DNA from: Mesonia phycicola
GTDB taxonomy: Bacteria; Bacteroidota; Bacteroidia; Flavobacteriales; Flavobacteriaceae
Length of the DNA stretch: 64,000 nucleotides
Assembly (NCBI RefSeq): GCF_900141885.1
Contig: NZ_FQYY01000006.1
Coordinates: 229,691 to 293,690, forward strand
Direction of reading: 5' to 3'
Shown piece by piece: positions 19,064 to 28,384 of this stretch. The position numbers and the translations under genes are program-made. The notes beneath the pieces are model-generated. The model did no database searches and was not told where the DNA came from. It saw nothing but the letters and a program-made list of their open reading frames with translations. Every line of letters starts with the position of its first letter. Position 1 is the first letter of the stretch.

Positions 19064-20323
19064 TTAGTTACTTAAATAATTAATAATAGCAGTTTGTAAA
19101 TAATAGTTTTTAATGGCTTCAATTTGTTTTAATTGAAACTTTAGTTGTAATTCTTGAATATCTAAAACATCTCTAAAATTAAGAGTACTGGTTTCATATT
19201 GTTTTAGTAATATTTCTTCTGCATTTTTTGCTTGTGTTATATTTTTTTGTTGTGCATTATAACTAATTCTTGCAGAAATTCTTTGCTGTATAGCATCTTT
19301 TAATCTGGAGTCTAATTCATTTTTTCGGTTTTCTTTTTTTAATTTTAATTCTTCTTGTTGGATTTTTAATTGGCGGTTAGCAGATTTATATTGTTGATTA
19401 AAAATAGGAATAGAAACAGAAACGGTTGGCATAAAAACATCTTTACCATTATCGTTAAAAGTTTCGTTTGGTAACTTTTGTACGGCAATATAATCTAAAC
19501 CAAAACCAATGTTTGGTAACGACTCTGCAGAGTTTAATTTTGTAGATTGTTTTATAGAAAGATAGAGCTGGTCATATTTTTCTAACTCTGGGTGTAATTC
19601 TAAATCATTCATAGTTAAAAAAGGCTCTTCTTCTAAAATAGTAATAGAGTCTTCTACCATTATAGGTTGTTCTTCTTGGTTGAGTAGGTTGTTAAATTTA
19701 CTTTCTGTAGCAAACTCATCACCCATTAGTAACTCTTTTTGTTCATTAATTTCATTTTGTCTAATTTGAAGTTTTAGTACATCTACTGCAGAAGCTTTAT
19801 TTACTTCTACTGCGTTTAAAGCTAAATCTTCATAAGTTTTTAGTAAGTCTATGTTTTGTTGTAGAATTTTTTGTTTTGTTTTTAGAGCGTATAGTTGGTA
19901 ATAAGTTTGGGTAACCTGCATTGCTAATTGCCGTTTGGTAATAACAATATCTACATAAGCGGCATCTGCCAAAGAAGAACTATAATTTTCTCTAGCGGTA
20001 ATAGTACCAAACCAAGGCATCATTTGGTGAATAGAGACTTTTGCTTTTTGTGGTCCTGTTTTAGTTTCTGGTTCACTCACAAAATACCCTGCGCTAAATT
20101 CTGTATTAGGCAATGTATTTGCTTCGTTTATTTTTTCTTCTGCAACTTTATAGTTAAGCTCGACAGCTTTTACTTGCGGACTGTTTTCTATGGCTTGTTT
20201 AATGTAATTTTCTAATAATTGTGCATGTCCATAAAATCCACAAAATAGAGTTACTATTAGGCAAAATGCATATTTAAAATACGAGATTTTGAGTATATTT
20301 TTATATTGAATTTTATTTTTCAT
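19064..20323 (-). CDS. TolC-family outer-membrane efflux channel (CusC-like)
   Basis: Outer-membrane protein of 419 aa with a signal segment at about residues 17-35 and the long coiled-coil repeats of TolC family members (VEVNKASAVDVLKLQIRQNE; ILLKQYETSTLNFRDVLDIQ). It is expected to form the exit duct of the CusBA-type pump. Its start overlaps the stop of cusA by one base (TAATG), implying translational coupling. No lipobox is visible, unlike E. coli CusC. Confidence 0.9.
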   Translation of the reverse strand: MKNKIQYKNILKISYFKYAFCLIVTLFCGFYGHAQLLENYIKQAIENSPQVKAVELNYKVAEEKINEANTLPNTEFSAGYFVSEPETKTGPQKAKVSIHQMMPWFGTITARENYSSSLADAAYVDIVITKRQLAMQVTQTYYQLYALKTKQKILQQNIDLLKTYEDLALNAVEVNKASAVDVLKLQIRQNEINEQKELLMGDEFATESKFNNLLNQEEQPIMVEDSITILEEEPFLTMNDLELHPELEKYDQLYLSIKQSTKLNSAESLPNIGFGLDYIAVQKLPNETFNDNGKDVFMPTVSVSIPIFNQQYKSANRQLKIQQEELKLKKENRKNELDSRLKDAIQQRISARISYNAQQKNITQAKNAEEILLKQYETSTLNFRDVLDIQELQLKFQLKQIEAIKNYYLQTAIINYLSN

Positions 20324-23300
20324 TACAAACTATATTGTTTTCTAATTTTTATTTCTTCTCGCCAGCTAAATAAAACTGGTACTACAAATAAGGTAATTAA
20401 TGCCACTAGCATACCGCCAAAACTAGGGATTGCCATAGGTATCATAATATCACTACCTCTACCAGAAGAAGTTAAAATAGGTAATAAAGCCAATAGAGTA
20501 GTAGCTGTGGTCATTAAACAAGGTCTTATTCTTTTAGCCCCAGCTTCTATTACAGACTGTCTTACTTGTTTTATATTTTCTGGTTTATTTTTTTTGAAGG
20601 TTTGTGTAAGGTAAGTAGCCATTACCACGCCATCATCTGTAGCAATACCAAATAAAGCAATAAAACCTACCCAAACCGCCACACTTAAATTCACGGTTTT
20701 TATTTGAAACAAATCTCGCAGATTTTCTCCAAACAAATTAATATTTAAAAACCATTCTTGTCCATATAACCAAATCATAAAAAAGCCACCTGCAAAAGCT
20801 ACTGCAATTCCGCTAAAAACCATAAATGAGGTAGTAGCCGATTTAAACTGAAAATACAAAATCATAAAAATAATAAACAAAGACAGCGGTACGACAATAG
20901 ATAATGTTTTTTCTGCTCGAAGCTGATTTTCATAATTTCCTGTAAACTCATAATTAATTCCACTAGGTACTTTTAAATTACCTTCTTTTATTTGCTGCTG
21001 AATAAATTGCTGAGCGTTTTCTACTACATTTACCTCTGCAAAAACATCTAATTTATCAAAGAGCACATAACCTACCAAAAACGTATTTTCACTTTTAATA
21101 GCTTGCGGACCTTTTTGATATTTAATTTCTGCTACTTCACTTAACGGAATAGGATTTCCATTAGCTACAGGAATGTATATATTATTTAAGTCTTTAGGGC
21201 TGTCTCTTAATTCACGTGGATAACGTACTCTAATACCGTAGCGTTCTCTGCCTTCTACCGTTTGAGAAAGTTGCATTCCGCCCACAGCAACTTCTAAAAT
21301 TTGCTGAACCTCATTAATTGTAATACCGTAGCGTACTAATTTTTCGCGTTTTATATCTATTAGCAAATAAGGTTTACCTACAATTCTATCTGCAAAAACA
21401 GCCTCTTTTTTTACGCCTTTTACTTCTTTTAAGATGTTTTCTAGTTGAAGGCCAAAAGCTTCTATATCTTTTAAATTCTGGCCTTGTACTTTTATACCCA
21501 TAGGTGCACGCATTCCAGTTTGTAGCATAAGAAGTCGTGTTTCAATAGGTTGTAACTTAGGGGCAGAAGTGATTCCTGGTAGTTTGGTAACTTTAATAAT
21601 TTCATTCCAAATATCATCTGGAGATTTAATTTCTGGTCGCCAATTTCGGTAGTATTCCCCATTTTCATCAGCAATAAGTAAAGAGCTATCTACCTTGATA
21701 GAAGTTGATACATTTTCTGTTTTAGACGAAGTAATTTGATTAGGGTTTGCTATCAAACTTCCATCTTTTAATACAAAATATCCATCTTTATTTACTTGAA
21801 AACGCTGTTTTTCTCCTTTTGTATTTAAAGCATATTCTGTTTTGTACTGAATAATATTTTCATACATAGAAAGAGGTGCAGGATCTAACGCAGACTCTAT
21901 TCTTCCTGCTTTTCCTACTACTGTTTCAATTTCAGGAATTGTAGCCACCGCCATGTCTAATTGTTGTAAAATACGTTTGTTTTCTTGAATACCTGCATGG
22001 GGTAGAGAAGTAGGCATAAGTAAAAAAGAACCCTCGTTAAGAGAAGGCATAAACTCTTTGCCTGTATTTTTCATAATTAAAAATCCAAAAATAACTAGCG
22101 CTAATGGTAAACTTAAAAAGAGTAATTTATACTGAAGCGTCCACGTTAAAATTTTAGTGTAATATTTTTTAAAAAGCATAAACCCACCTAAAATTACAAA
22201 CACAATTAAAGCCACAAAAATATAATTGATAGAAAGGTGGTGGGCAATACCCAGTGGCCTCCAATACGTAGCTAGAAAATACACAATAACTAATACAGAA
22301 ATTAGAATATGAATAATATTAGCTTTTGCTGTAGAAATAATATTTTTAAATAGAAGAAGTTGCACAACCCCAAAGGCTACTATAACCAAACCTAAATAAT
22401 AACCAAAAATACATGCTACTAGCCCAATAAGTATCCATACAGTATTTATTAGATAACGGGTAGTTTTTTGAATTTTTCTCTTTTTAAAAAGTACAGCAGC
22501 AAATGGCGGAATAAGAAATAAAGCCACAATTAATGAGGCTACCAATGCCATTGTTTTGGTAAATGCTAAGGGACGAAAAAGTTTCCCCTCAGCTCCTGTC
22601 ATAGTAAAAACAGGTATAAAACTAATAATAGTAGTGAGTACAGCAGTTAAAATAGCACCAGAAACTTCAGAAGTAGCTTGGTAAACAATTTTGTTAGTAG
22701 AAAACGACTTTTTAGCTTTCTCTAAATGCTGAATAATATTTTCTGAAAGAATTACCCCCATATCTACCATAGTACCAATGGCAATGGCAATACCAGAAAG
22801 TGCTACAATATTAGCAGTAACGTGAAAAAACTTCATGGCAATAAATACCATGAGCACCGCTACAGGTAATAAACCAGATATTAATAGTGAAGCCCGAAGG
22901 TTAAATACCATAATGATAATTACTAAAATAGTAATTAAAATTTCCATGGTTAATGCTTCTTGTAGCGTGCCTAAAGTTTCTTGTATTAGCTGCGTACGAT
23001 CGTAAAAAGGAACTACGGTAAGCTGAGAAGTTCTTCCGTCTTTTAAAACTTTAGAAGGCAAACCTAGGCTAATTTTCTCTATTTGAGCTTTTACATTAGT
23101 AATTACCTCCATTGGGTTGGCGCCATAACGAGCTACTACTACACCGCCTACCACTTCTGCACCTTCTTTATCTAAAATACCACGTCTAGTTTCTGGCCCT
23201 AATTGTACTTTAGCAATATCTTTTATGCGCAATGAAGTATAATTTGCAGAAGTGATTACTGCATTTTCAATATCTTCTATAGATTTTATATAACCCAAAC

Positions 23301-24051
23301 CACGAACAAGATACTCTACTTGATTAATTTCTAGAGTTTGCGCTCCAATATCTCTATTGCTTGCCTTCACTGCGTTTACAATTTGCGGCAAGCTAATATG
23401 GTATTGTCGCATTTTTTCAGGATTTACATCAATTTGATATTCTTGAACGTAACCACCAATAGAAGCAACTTCAGAAACTCCACTAGCTCCAGAAAGAGCA
23501 TATTTTACGTAATAATCTTGAACGCTACGTAGCTCTTGTAAATCCCAACCTCCAGTTACATTACCGTCTTTATCTCTACCTTCTAAGGTGTACCAAAATA
23601 TTTGTCCGAGTCCTGTAGCATCTGGACCTAAAGTTGGGTTTACTCCCTGCGGAAGTAAGTTGGCGGGTAAAGAGTTTAGTTTTTCTAAAATTCTACTTCT
23701 ACTCCAGTAAAACTCTGTTTCTTCTTCAAAAATGATATAAATACTAGAGAAACCAAACATAGAAGAACTTCTAATGGTTTTTACACCAGGTATGCCTAGA
23801 AGAGAAGTGGTAAGTGGGTAGGTAATTTGGTCTTCTATATCTTGTGGAGAGCGACCTTCCCATTTTGTGAAAATAATTTGTTGGTTGTCTCCAATATCAG
23901 GAATAGCATCTACTGCTACCGGATTATGAGGTAAAAATGCTACATCTTGCTGAAAGGGAGAATTAGTGAGTCCCCAACCTAAAAAGAGAATGAGCAGCAA
24001 TAGTGCTACAATTTTATTATAGATTAAAAATTTGATGCCTTTATTGAGCAT
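20323..24051 (-). CDS. cusA: CusA/CzcA-family heavy-metal RND efflux pump
   Basis: Inner-membrane RND transporter of 1242 aa. The N-terminal segment LNKGIKFLIYNKIVALLLLI is the first membrane span. The porter segment PDIGDNQQIIFTKWEGRSPQ is typical of heavy-metal (HME) RND pumps. AIGTMVDMGVILSENIIQ in the fourth transmembrane region and FGIATDDGVVMATYL later are the HME membrane signatures. GMRAPMGIKVQG resembles the metal-path region of CusA. The protein is about 200 residues longer than E. coli CusA; extra hydrophobic segments lie at about 530-640, as in other Bacteroidota members. First gene of the efflux operon. Confidence 0.95.
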   Translation of the reverse strand: MLNKGIKFLIYNKIVALLLLILFLGWGLTNSPFQQDVAFLPHNPVAVDAIPDIGDNQQIIFTKWEGRSPQDIEDQITYPLTTSLLGIPGVKTIRSSSMFGFSSIYIIFEEETEFYWSRSRILEKLNSLPANLLPQGVNPTLGPDATGLGQIFWYTLEGRDKDGNVTGGWDLQELRSVQDYYVKYALSGASGVSEVASIGGYVQEYQIDVNPEKMRQYHISLPQIVNAVKASNRDIGAQTLEINQVEYLVRGLGYIKSIEDIENAVITSANYTSLRIKDIAKVQLGPETRRGILDKEGAEVVGGVVVARYGANPMEVITNVKAQIEKISLGLPSKVLKDGRTSQLTVVPFYDRTQLIQETLGTLQEALTMEILITILVIIIMVFNLRASLLISGLLPVAVLMVFIAMKFFHVTANIVALSGIAIAIGTMVDMGVILSENIIQHLEKAKKSFSTNKIVYQATSEVSGAILTAVLTTIISFIPVFTMTGAEGKLFRPLAFTKTMALVASLIVALFLIPPFAAVLFKKRKIQKTTRYLINTVWILIGLVACIFGYYLGLVIVAFGVVQLLLFKNIISTAKANIIHILISVLVIVYFLATYWRPLGIAHHLSINYIFVALIVFVILGGFMLFKKYYTKILTWTLQYKLLFLSLPLALVIFGFLIMKNTGKEFMPSLNEGSFLLMPTSLPHAGIQENKRILQQLDMAVATIPEIETVVGKAGRIESALDPAPLSMYENIIQYKTEYALNTKGEKQRFQVNKDGYFVLKDGSLIANPNQITSSKTENVSTSIKVDSSLLIADENGEYYRNWRPEIKSPDDIWNEIIKVTKLPGITSAPKLQPIETRLLMLQTGMRAPMGIKVQGQNLKDIEAFGLQLENILKEVKGVKKEAVFADRIVGKPYLLIDIKREKLVRYGITINEVQQILEVAVGGMQLSQTVEGRERYGIRVRYPRELRDSPKDLNNIYIPVANGNPIPLSEVAEIKYQKGPQAIKSENTFLVGYVLFDKLDVFAEVNVVENAQQFIQQQIKEGNLKVPSGINYEFTGNYENQLRAEKTLSIVVPLSLFIIFMILYFQFKSATTSFMVFSGIAVAFAGGFFMIWLYGQEWFLNINLFGENLRDLFQIKTVNLSVAVWVGFIALFGIATDDGVVMATYLTQTFKKNKPENIKQVRQSVIEAGAKRIRPCLMTTATTLLALLPILTSSGRGSDIMIPMAIPSFGGMLVALITLFVVPVLFSWREEIKIRKQYSL

Positions 24052-24160
24052 AATTTTTAGTGATTTTGATGAAATTGAAATAAAACAAAGGTTGAAATTG
24101 AATTGTTTTTATAAGTAATAATTTACTTGTAAAAAAGATAATTTCTAAAAGAAGGTGTTT

Positions 24161-24268
24161 GCGCAAGGGATAGTAGCGGCATCCTTTTTTGCTTTTAATT
24201 TTTTTGTAAAATTTTATTATAATGAGCAAAAAAGATATAGCGAATAGCCCGACCCTTTGGGTTGCGCC
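24161..24268 (+). repeat. dispersed palindromic repeat, copy A
   Basis: About 108-bp element bounded by GCGCAA (24161-24166) and TTGCGC (24262-24267). Inside are GGGATAGTAGCGGCATCC, a T-run, a loop of about 35 bp, an A-run with AAAAAAGATATAGCGAA, and CCCGACCCTTTGGGT. It matches the elements at 39692-39783 (inverted) and 40663-40748. It lies between cusA and the HYC_CC_PP gene. Confidence 0.8.
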
Positions 24269-24277
24269 ATTATGGTT

Positions 24278-24694
24278 TTAAATCAAAAAAGTATTGTCTA
24301 GCAAGAGCAAATCGTAGACGAGCAGGGGAGGAGTATAGTTTTGATGAGGTACTTTTTGTGTTTTCTCTTCTTTAAAAAGTAGTGTATAGGTATAAAAAAA
24401 AGTAGCTACAAAAACTTGTTGTTCTAGTTGTAATTGTGGGTTACTGTTTACCTCGTCTTGTTGTTTAGTAATCTTTTTATTGGTGCAGCATCCTTTTTTT
24501 TGAAAACTGTAGTGGTTAGAATTAACTTCTTTTTGCACCTGTGCAGTTTCCATTCCGCAAGAAGCTGCTTTTTGAGAAAGTGAATAATCTACTAAATTTT
24601 TTCCGCAATAATGCATACTCACTGCAAAGGCAGAAGTAGAAAATAGCACTAAAAATGCCATTAAAATTGCTGTTATTTTTTGAAAAAATTTCAC
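24278..24694 (-). CDS. HYC_CC_PP-family small exported Cys-rich protein
   Basis: Protein of 138 aa with a signal peptide (residues 1-25, ending SAFA). Directly after it comes MHYCGKNLVDYSL, then SCGMETAQ, a KKGCCTNKK double-Cys motif at about 72-80, and a C-terminal NYTPPLL segment. These three landmarks define the HYC_CC_PP group of small Bacteroidota proteins. The His/Cys/Met pattern suggests periplasmic binding of copper or another soft metal; that is inference. It lies upstream of the cusA operon on the same strand, separated by a dispersed palindromic repeat. Confidence 0.8.
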   Translation of the reverse strand: MKFFQKITAILMAFLVLFSTSAFAVSMHYCGKNLVDYSLSQKAASCGMETAQVQKEVNSNHYSFQKKGCCTNKKITKQQDEVNSNPQLQLEQQVFVATFFYTYTLLFKEEKTQKVPHQNYTPPLLVYDLLLLDNTFLI

Positions 24695-24746
24695 GAATAC
24701 GAAGATAAGAAATAAATAATTAAAATTACTTAATGGATATTTTCCT

Positions 24747-24772
24747 TTTGATAGGATTATTTCCTAATTTTG
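24747..24772 (+). promoter_or_regulatory. candidate umuDC promoter (-33/-7)
   Basis: TTTG at 24747-24750 and TAATTTTG (TAnnTTTG type) at 24765-24772. The 14-bp gap is shorter than usual. Initiation about 7 bases beyond the -7 box would fall on or just after the annotated umuD start codon at 24777, implying a leaderless message or a downstream start. Confidence 0.45.
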
Positions 24773-24776
24773 AAAA

Positions 24777-25157
24777 ATGGAAGTAACAGAATTTGGAAAG
24801 ATAAAACGAAAGCAACCAAAACACCGAGCAGAAGTATCTATGCAAACAGGTTTCCCTAGTCCAGCCACGCACTATTTAGAGCGTACTATAGATTTATCTG
24901 AAGTACTGGTAAAAAATACCGAAGCTACTTTTTATGTGCGTATTGCAGGTAGTGCTTGGGAGCATTTAGGAGTTTATAAAAATGATGTGTTAGTAATAGA
25001 CCGCTCGATGGAGTTTGTACGCGGAAAAATAGCCTTAGTAATTAAAGATGGAGCGTTTGAGGTGATGAAATTTCCTACGGAAGAAGAACGTAAAAATATG
25101 GGAGAAGATTTTTTTGAGCTTTGGGGAGTAGTCACTTATGCAATACATGCGCTATGA
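24777..25157 (+). CDS. umuD: UmuD-like polymerase V subunit with altered catalytic positions
   Basis: Protein of 126 aa of the LexA/UmuD fold. The segment TGFPSPA (24-30) aligns with the cleavage region CGFPSPA of E. coli UmuD. In an ungapped alignment the catalytic Ser60 position is Ala (GSAW, Ser at 59) and the Lys97 position is Met (EVMKF, Lys at 98). Either both catalytic residues have moved by one or the protease is inactive. A second in-frame Met at residue 22 would give a product starting MQTGFPSPA, close to processed UmuD'. The stop overlaps the umuC start (ATGA). The role is presumably DNA-damage-induced translesion synthesis with UmuC. Confidence 0.88.
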   Translation: MEVTEFGKIKRKQPKHRAEVSMQTGFPSPATHYLERTIDLSEVLVKNTEATFYVRIAGSAWEHLGVYKNDVLVIDRSMEFVRGKIALVIKDGAFEVMKFPTEEERKNMGEDFFELWGVVTYAIHAL

Positions 25158-26416
25158 TAGCTTTAGTAGATTGTAATAGTTTTTATGCCTCTTGTGAGCA
25201 AGTATTTAGACCAGATTTACGAGGTAAACCTGTGGTAGTATTGAGTAATAACGATGGTTGTATTATTGCAGCCAATAAAGAAGCAAAAGCTTTAACACAC
25301 ATACCTATGTTTGAGCCTGCTTTTAAAATTAAAGATTTATTAATAAAAAACGGAGTTACTTTTTTTTCTTCTAATTATACATTATATGGAGAAATGTCTG
25401 ACAGGGTAATGCGTATTTTAAAAGAATTTTCTCCGTTAGTAGAAATTTATAGCATAGATGAATCTTTTATAGATCTTACTGGGTTAACTCACGTAGATCT
25501 AGTAGCATATGGTCACAAGATAAAAGAAAGAATTTATAAATATACCGGCATACCGGTGGGAGTTGGTATTGCACCTACCAAAGTACTAGCTAAATTAGCA
25601 AATAGACGTGCTAAAAAAGAAGAAAGTAATCATCATGTTTTTGTAATTGATACAGAAGAAAAAAGAATAGATACATTACACTGGGCAAAAGTAAAAGATG
25701 TTTGGGGTATTGGTAAAAAACACGCAAAACGCATTCAAGAAACAGGAAGAAATTCTGCTTTTGATTTTACACAATTGCCTTTACACTGGGTAAGAAAAGA
25801 AATGACTGTGATTGGAGAGCGCACATGGCGAGAGCTGCAAGGAGAAAGTTGTTTGCCATTAGAGCGTGCGCCTAAACCTAAAAAAGCAATAGGTACCGCA
25901 AAATCATTTGGTAAAAAACTTACCAAACTTAGTTTAATAGAAGAAGCTTGCTCTTATTATATTAATGAAGTGAGTGAGGTTTTAAGAAATCAAAATTGTT
26001 GTGCTAATTATTTGCAAATATTTTTACAAACCAATTACCATAGTGAACGTGATAAGCAATACCACAATAGTATTACCGTAACCTTAGAAGTACCAACCAA
26101 TAATACTTTTATTTTAAACGCAGAGGGAAAAAAAGCTTTACATAAAATTTTTAAACCAGGTTATCGCTATAAAAAAGTAGGGGTTTGCTTGAGCGGAATT
26201 GTACCTAAAGAGTATGTACAAACTAATTTATTTGCCACTGCAGATGAAAAAGTTGGATTAATGGAAGCATTTGACCGTATTAACCAGAAATTTGGAAAAA
26301 CTACTTTAACTCCAGCTTTAATGGATACTAGAAAAGTAAAAGATTGGGAATTGATAAAAAATGAAAGAAGCCCTCGTTTTACCACCCAATGGAACGAGAT
26401 ATTAAGTATTGAGTGA
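25154..26416 (+). CDS. umuC: Y-family DNA polymerase V catalytic subunit
   Basis: Error-prone translesion polymerase of 420 aa. The start is the ATG at 25154, which overlaps the umuD stop codon by three bases (ATGA); an upstream in-frame ATG at 25121 lies inside umuD and only adds non-homologous residues. [20 protein letters not shown] carries the first metal-binding Asp and the steric-gate region. [12 protein letters not shown] carries the catalytic Asp-Glu pair. [19 protein letters not shown] and [11 protein letters not shown] (helix-hairpin-helix) follow, and the little-finger domain and DUF4113-like tail end in [12 protein letters not shown]. Length agrees with E. coli UmuC (422 aa). Confidence 0.95.
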   Translation: MIALVDCNSFYASCEQVFRPDLRGKPVVVLSNNDGCIIAANKEAKALTHIPMFEPAFKIKDLLIKNGVTFFSSNYTLYGEMSDRVMRILKEFSPLVEIYSIDESFIDLTGLTHVDLVAYGHKIKERIYKYTGIPVGVGIAPTKVLAKLANRRAKKEESNHHVFVIDTEEKRIDTLHWAKVKDVWGIGKKHAKRIQETGRNSAFDFTQLPLHWVRKEMTVIGERTWRELQGESCLPLERAPKPKKAIGTAKSFGKKLTKLSLIEEACSYYINEVSEVLRNQNCCANYLQIFLQTNYHSERDKQYHNSITVTLEVPTNNTFILNAEGKKALHKIFKPGYRYKKVGVCLSGIVPKEYVQTNLFATADEKVGLMEAFDRINQKFGKTTLTPALMDTRKVKDWELIKNERSPRFTTQWNEILSIE

Positions 26417-26496
26417 GTTAAATTAATGTTTAATGTAAAATGAAAAAGGGTGTATGTTTTAATCTTTTCTTAAACTTAAAATGCTAAAAAGGTAAT

Positions 26497-28383
26497 ATGT
26501 GCCAATTAAGTTTGTTAACCTTTAGAAAATTAGACTTAATGCTTACTAAACCTTTTAAAATGCTTGTACTGTTAACTTTACTAGTTACAGTATTTATCAC
26601 ACTTTTTTCTTTTCAACCCACTAAAGAAGAGTACTATTACAACGCCAATTATATTAAAAAAGCTGCAGAAGAATTTAATAAAGAAGTTATTTTATTACAA
26701 AAAATAGGAAGAGGTTTTCAAGCAGGTACTGTAGAAAAAGACTCGTTAAGAAACGCTGTTTTAACTACAAGATTAGCTTATAAAAAAATTGAATTTTACT
26801 TAGATTTTCAGTTTCACGAATATGTAAACAGTCATATTAACGGAGCACCACTTCTACATATTGAAAGAACAGGTACTTCACCAAATGTTTTGCCGCCAGA
26901 GGGTTTACAAGTTTTAGATGAATTAGCTTTTGCAGAAAACCCAGAAGAAGAAAAAACACAGATATCATCTATAGCAACAAAACTTAGAAATACCTACGGG
27001 ATTTTGTATAGTAGTTTAGCAAATCAAGAAATTAATAAAAAAGAATTAATACCAGTATTAAGATTACAGCTGGTAAGAATATTTAGCATGGGGATAACTG
27101 GTTTTGATACACCAGGTTCTTTAAACGCTATACCAGAAGCAAAATCAGCCTTAGAAGGGATGCTTCAATTTAGCCAAGAAAATAAAAAATTATTTGCTAA
27201 AAAAGATTTTGAATTCATTCAGCAAAAATTAAAAAATGCAATTATTTATGTTGAAGAAAATAAAAATTTTAATGAGTTTGATAGACTAACATTTTTTAGA
27301 GAATATATAGATCCGCTTTATAAATCTTTTGGAGGTGTAAAATATGAATTGCCTGAGTTTTTAACATACACTTCTGCTTGGAACTCTGAAAGTGAATCTA
27401 TTTTTTCTGAAGATTTTTTAAATCCTTATTTCTATACAGAACTGCAAAAAGAAGAAGATAGTGAGTTACTTAAACAATTGGGAGAGTCTCTTTTTTACGA
27501 CCCTATGTTAAGCAATAGCGGGACAATGAGTTGTGCATCTTGTCATCAACCAGAATTGGCTTTTACAGATGGTAATGCCAAATCTATGAGTAGTATACAA
27601 GGGCAAACAGTTTTAAGAAATTCGCCTACATTGTTAAATGCAGTATACTCAGATCGTTATTTTTACGATTTAAGGGCTTACACATTAGAGCAACAAGCAG
27701 AGCACGTAATTTTTAATACTAATGAGTTTAATACAGCGTACAGCTCTATTTTAGATAAGCTTAATCAAGAAAAAAAATACCAAAATAAATTTGAAACTGT
27801 TTTTGGTAAGCCTACCATACAAAGAGAAAATTTATCTAGAGCTTTAGCCTCCTATGTACTTTCATTAAATTCTTTTAATAGTGATTTTGATAAATATATA
27901 AGAAAAGAAACTAATACTTTAAATGATGAAGCAAAACAAGGGTTTAATTTATTTATGGGCAAAGCTGCTTGCGCTACTTGCCATTTTGCGCCTACTTTTT
28001 CAGGCTTGGTCCCACCATACTTTAGCGACACAGAAAGTGAAATCTTAGGAGTTTTAGATAAGCCTAATAAGATAGAACTAGATAAAGATAAAGGGAGAAT
28101 AGCTAACAAAATAGAAAGCGAAGAAGCTTGGATTTTTGAAAAATCTTTTAAAACCACTACTATTAGAAACTCTGCTTTAACAGCACCGTACTTTCATAAT
28201 GGAGCATATGCTACATTAGAAGAGGTAGTAGAGTTTTATAATTTAGGAGGAGGAGAAGGCCAGGGGGTTGAGGTGAAAAACCAAACACTATCTCCAGATC
28301 CTTTAGATTTAACAGAAAAAGAAAAACAATTAATCATTTCTTTTCTTAAATCAACCACAGATATTTCTTCAGCAATAAAATAG
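26497..28383 (+). CDS. di-haem cytochrome c peroxidase, first tandem copy
   Basis: Protein of 628 aa. An N-terminal membrane or signal segment (about residues 22-40) is followed by an alpha-helical region (about 45-290) and a CCP/MauG di-haem domain. Haem attachment sites CASCH at 346-350 and CATCH at 492-496 are both intact. TTTIRNSALTAPYFHNGAY is the conserved C-terminal block. It probably reduces peroxides in the periplasm with electrons from cytochrome c. The ATG at 26497 has an AAAAAGG ribosome-binding-like sequence; the ATG at 26539 (MLTKPFKML) would give a cleaner signal peptide, so the start is uncertain. A close homologue follows with a one-base gap. Confidence 0.9.
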   Translation: MCQLSLLTFRKLDLMLTKPFKMLVLLTLLVTVFITLFSFQPTKEEYYYNANYIKKAAEEFNKEVILLQKIGRGFQAGTVEKDSLRNAVLTTRLAYKKIEFYLDFQFHEYVNSHINGAPLLHIERTGTSPNVLPPEGLQVLDELAFAENPEEEKTQISSIATKLRNTYGILYSSLANQEINKKELIPVLRLQLVRIFSMGITGFDTPGSLNAIPEAKSALEGMLQFSQENKKLFAKKDFEFIQQKLKNAIIYVEENKNFNEFDRLTFFREYIDPLYKSFGGVKYELPEFLTYTSAWNSESESIFSEDFLNPYFYTELQKEEDSELLKQLGESLFYDPMLSNSGTMSCASCHQPELAFTDGNAKSMSSIQGQTVLRNSPTLLNAVYSDRYFYDLRAYTLEQQAEHVIFNTNEFNTAYSSILDKLNQEKKYQNKFETVFGKPTIQRENLSRALASYVLSLNSFNSDFDKYIRKETNTLNDEAKQGFNLFMGKAACATCHFAPTFSGLVPPYFSDTESEILGVLDKPNKIELDKDKGRIANKIESEEAWIFEKSFKTTTIRNSALTAPYFHNGAYATLEEVVEFYNLGGGEGQGVEVKNQTLSPDPLDLTEKEKQLIISFLKSTTDISSAIK

Positions 28384-28384
28384 T

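Noticed and set aside
24041..24229. 62-aa - strand frame overlapping the start of cusA and the palindromic repeat
   Set aside because: It is AT-rich, overlaps cusA and runs into the repeat, with no conserved motif or signal.
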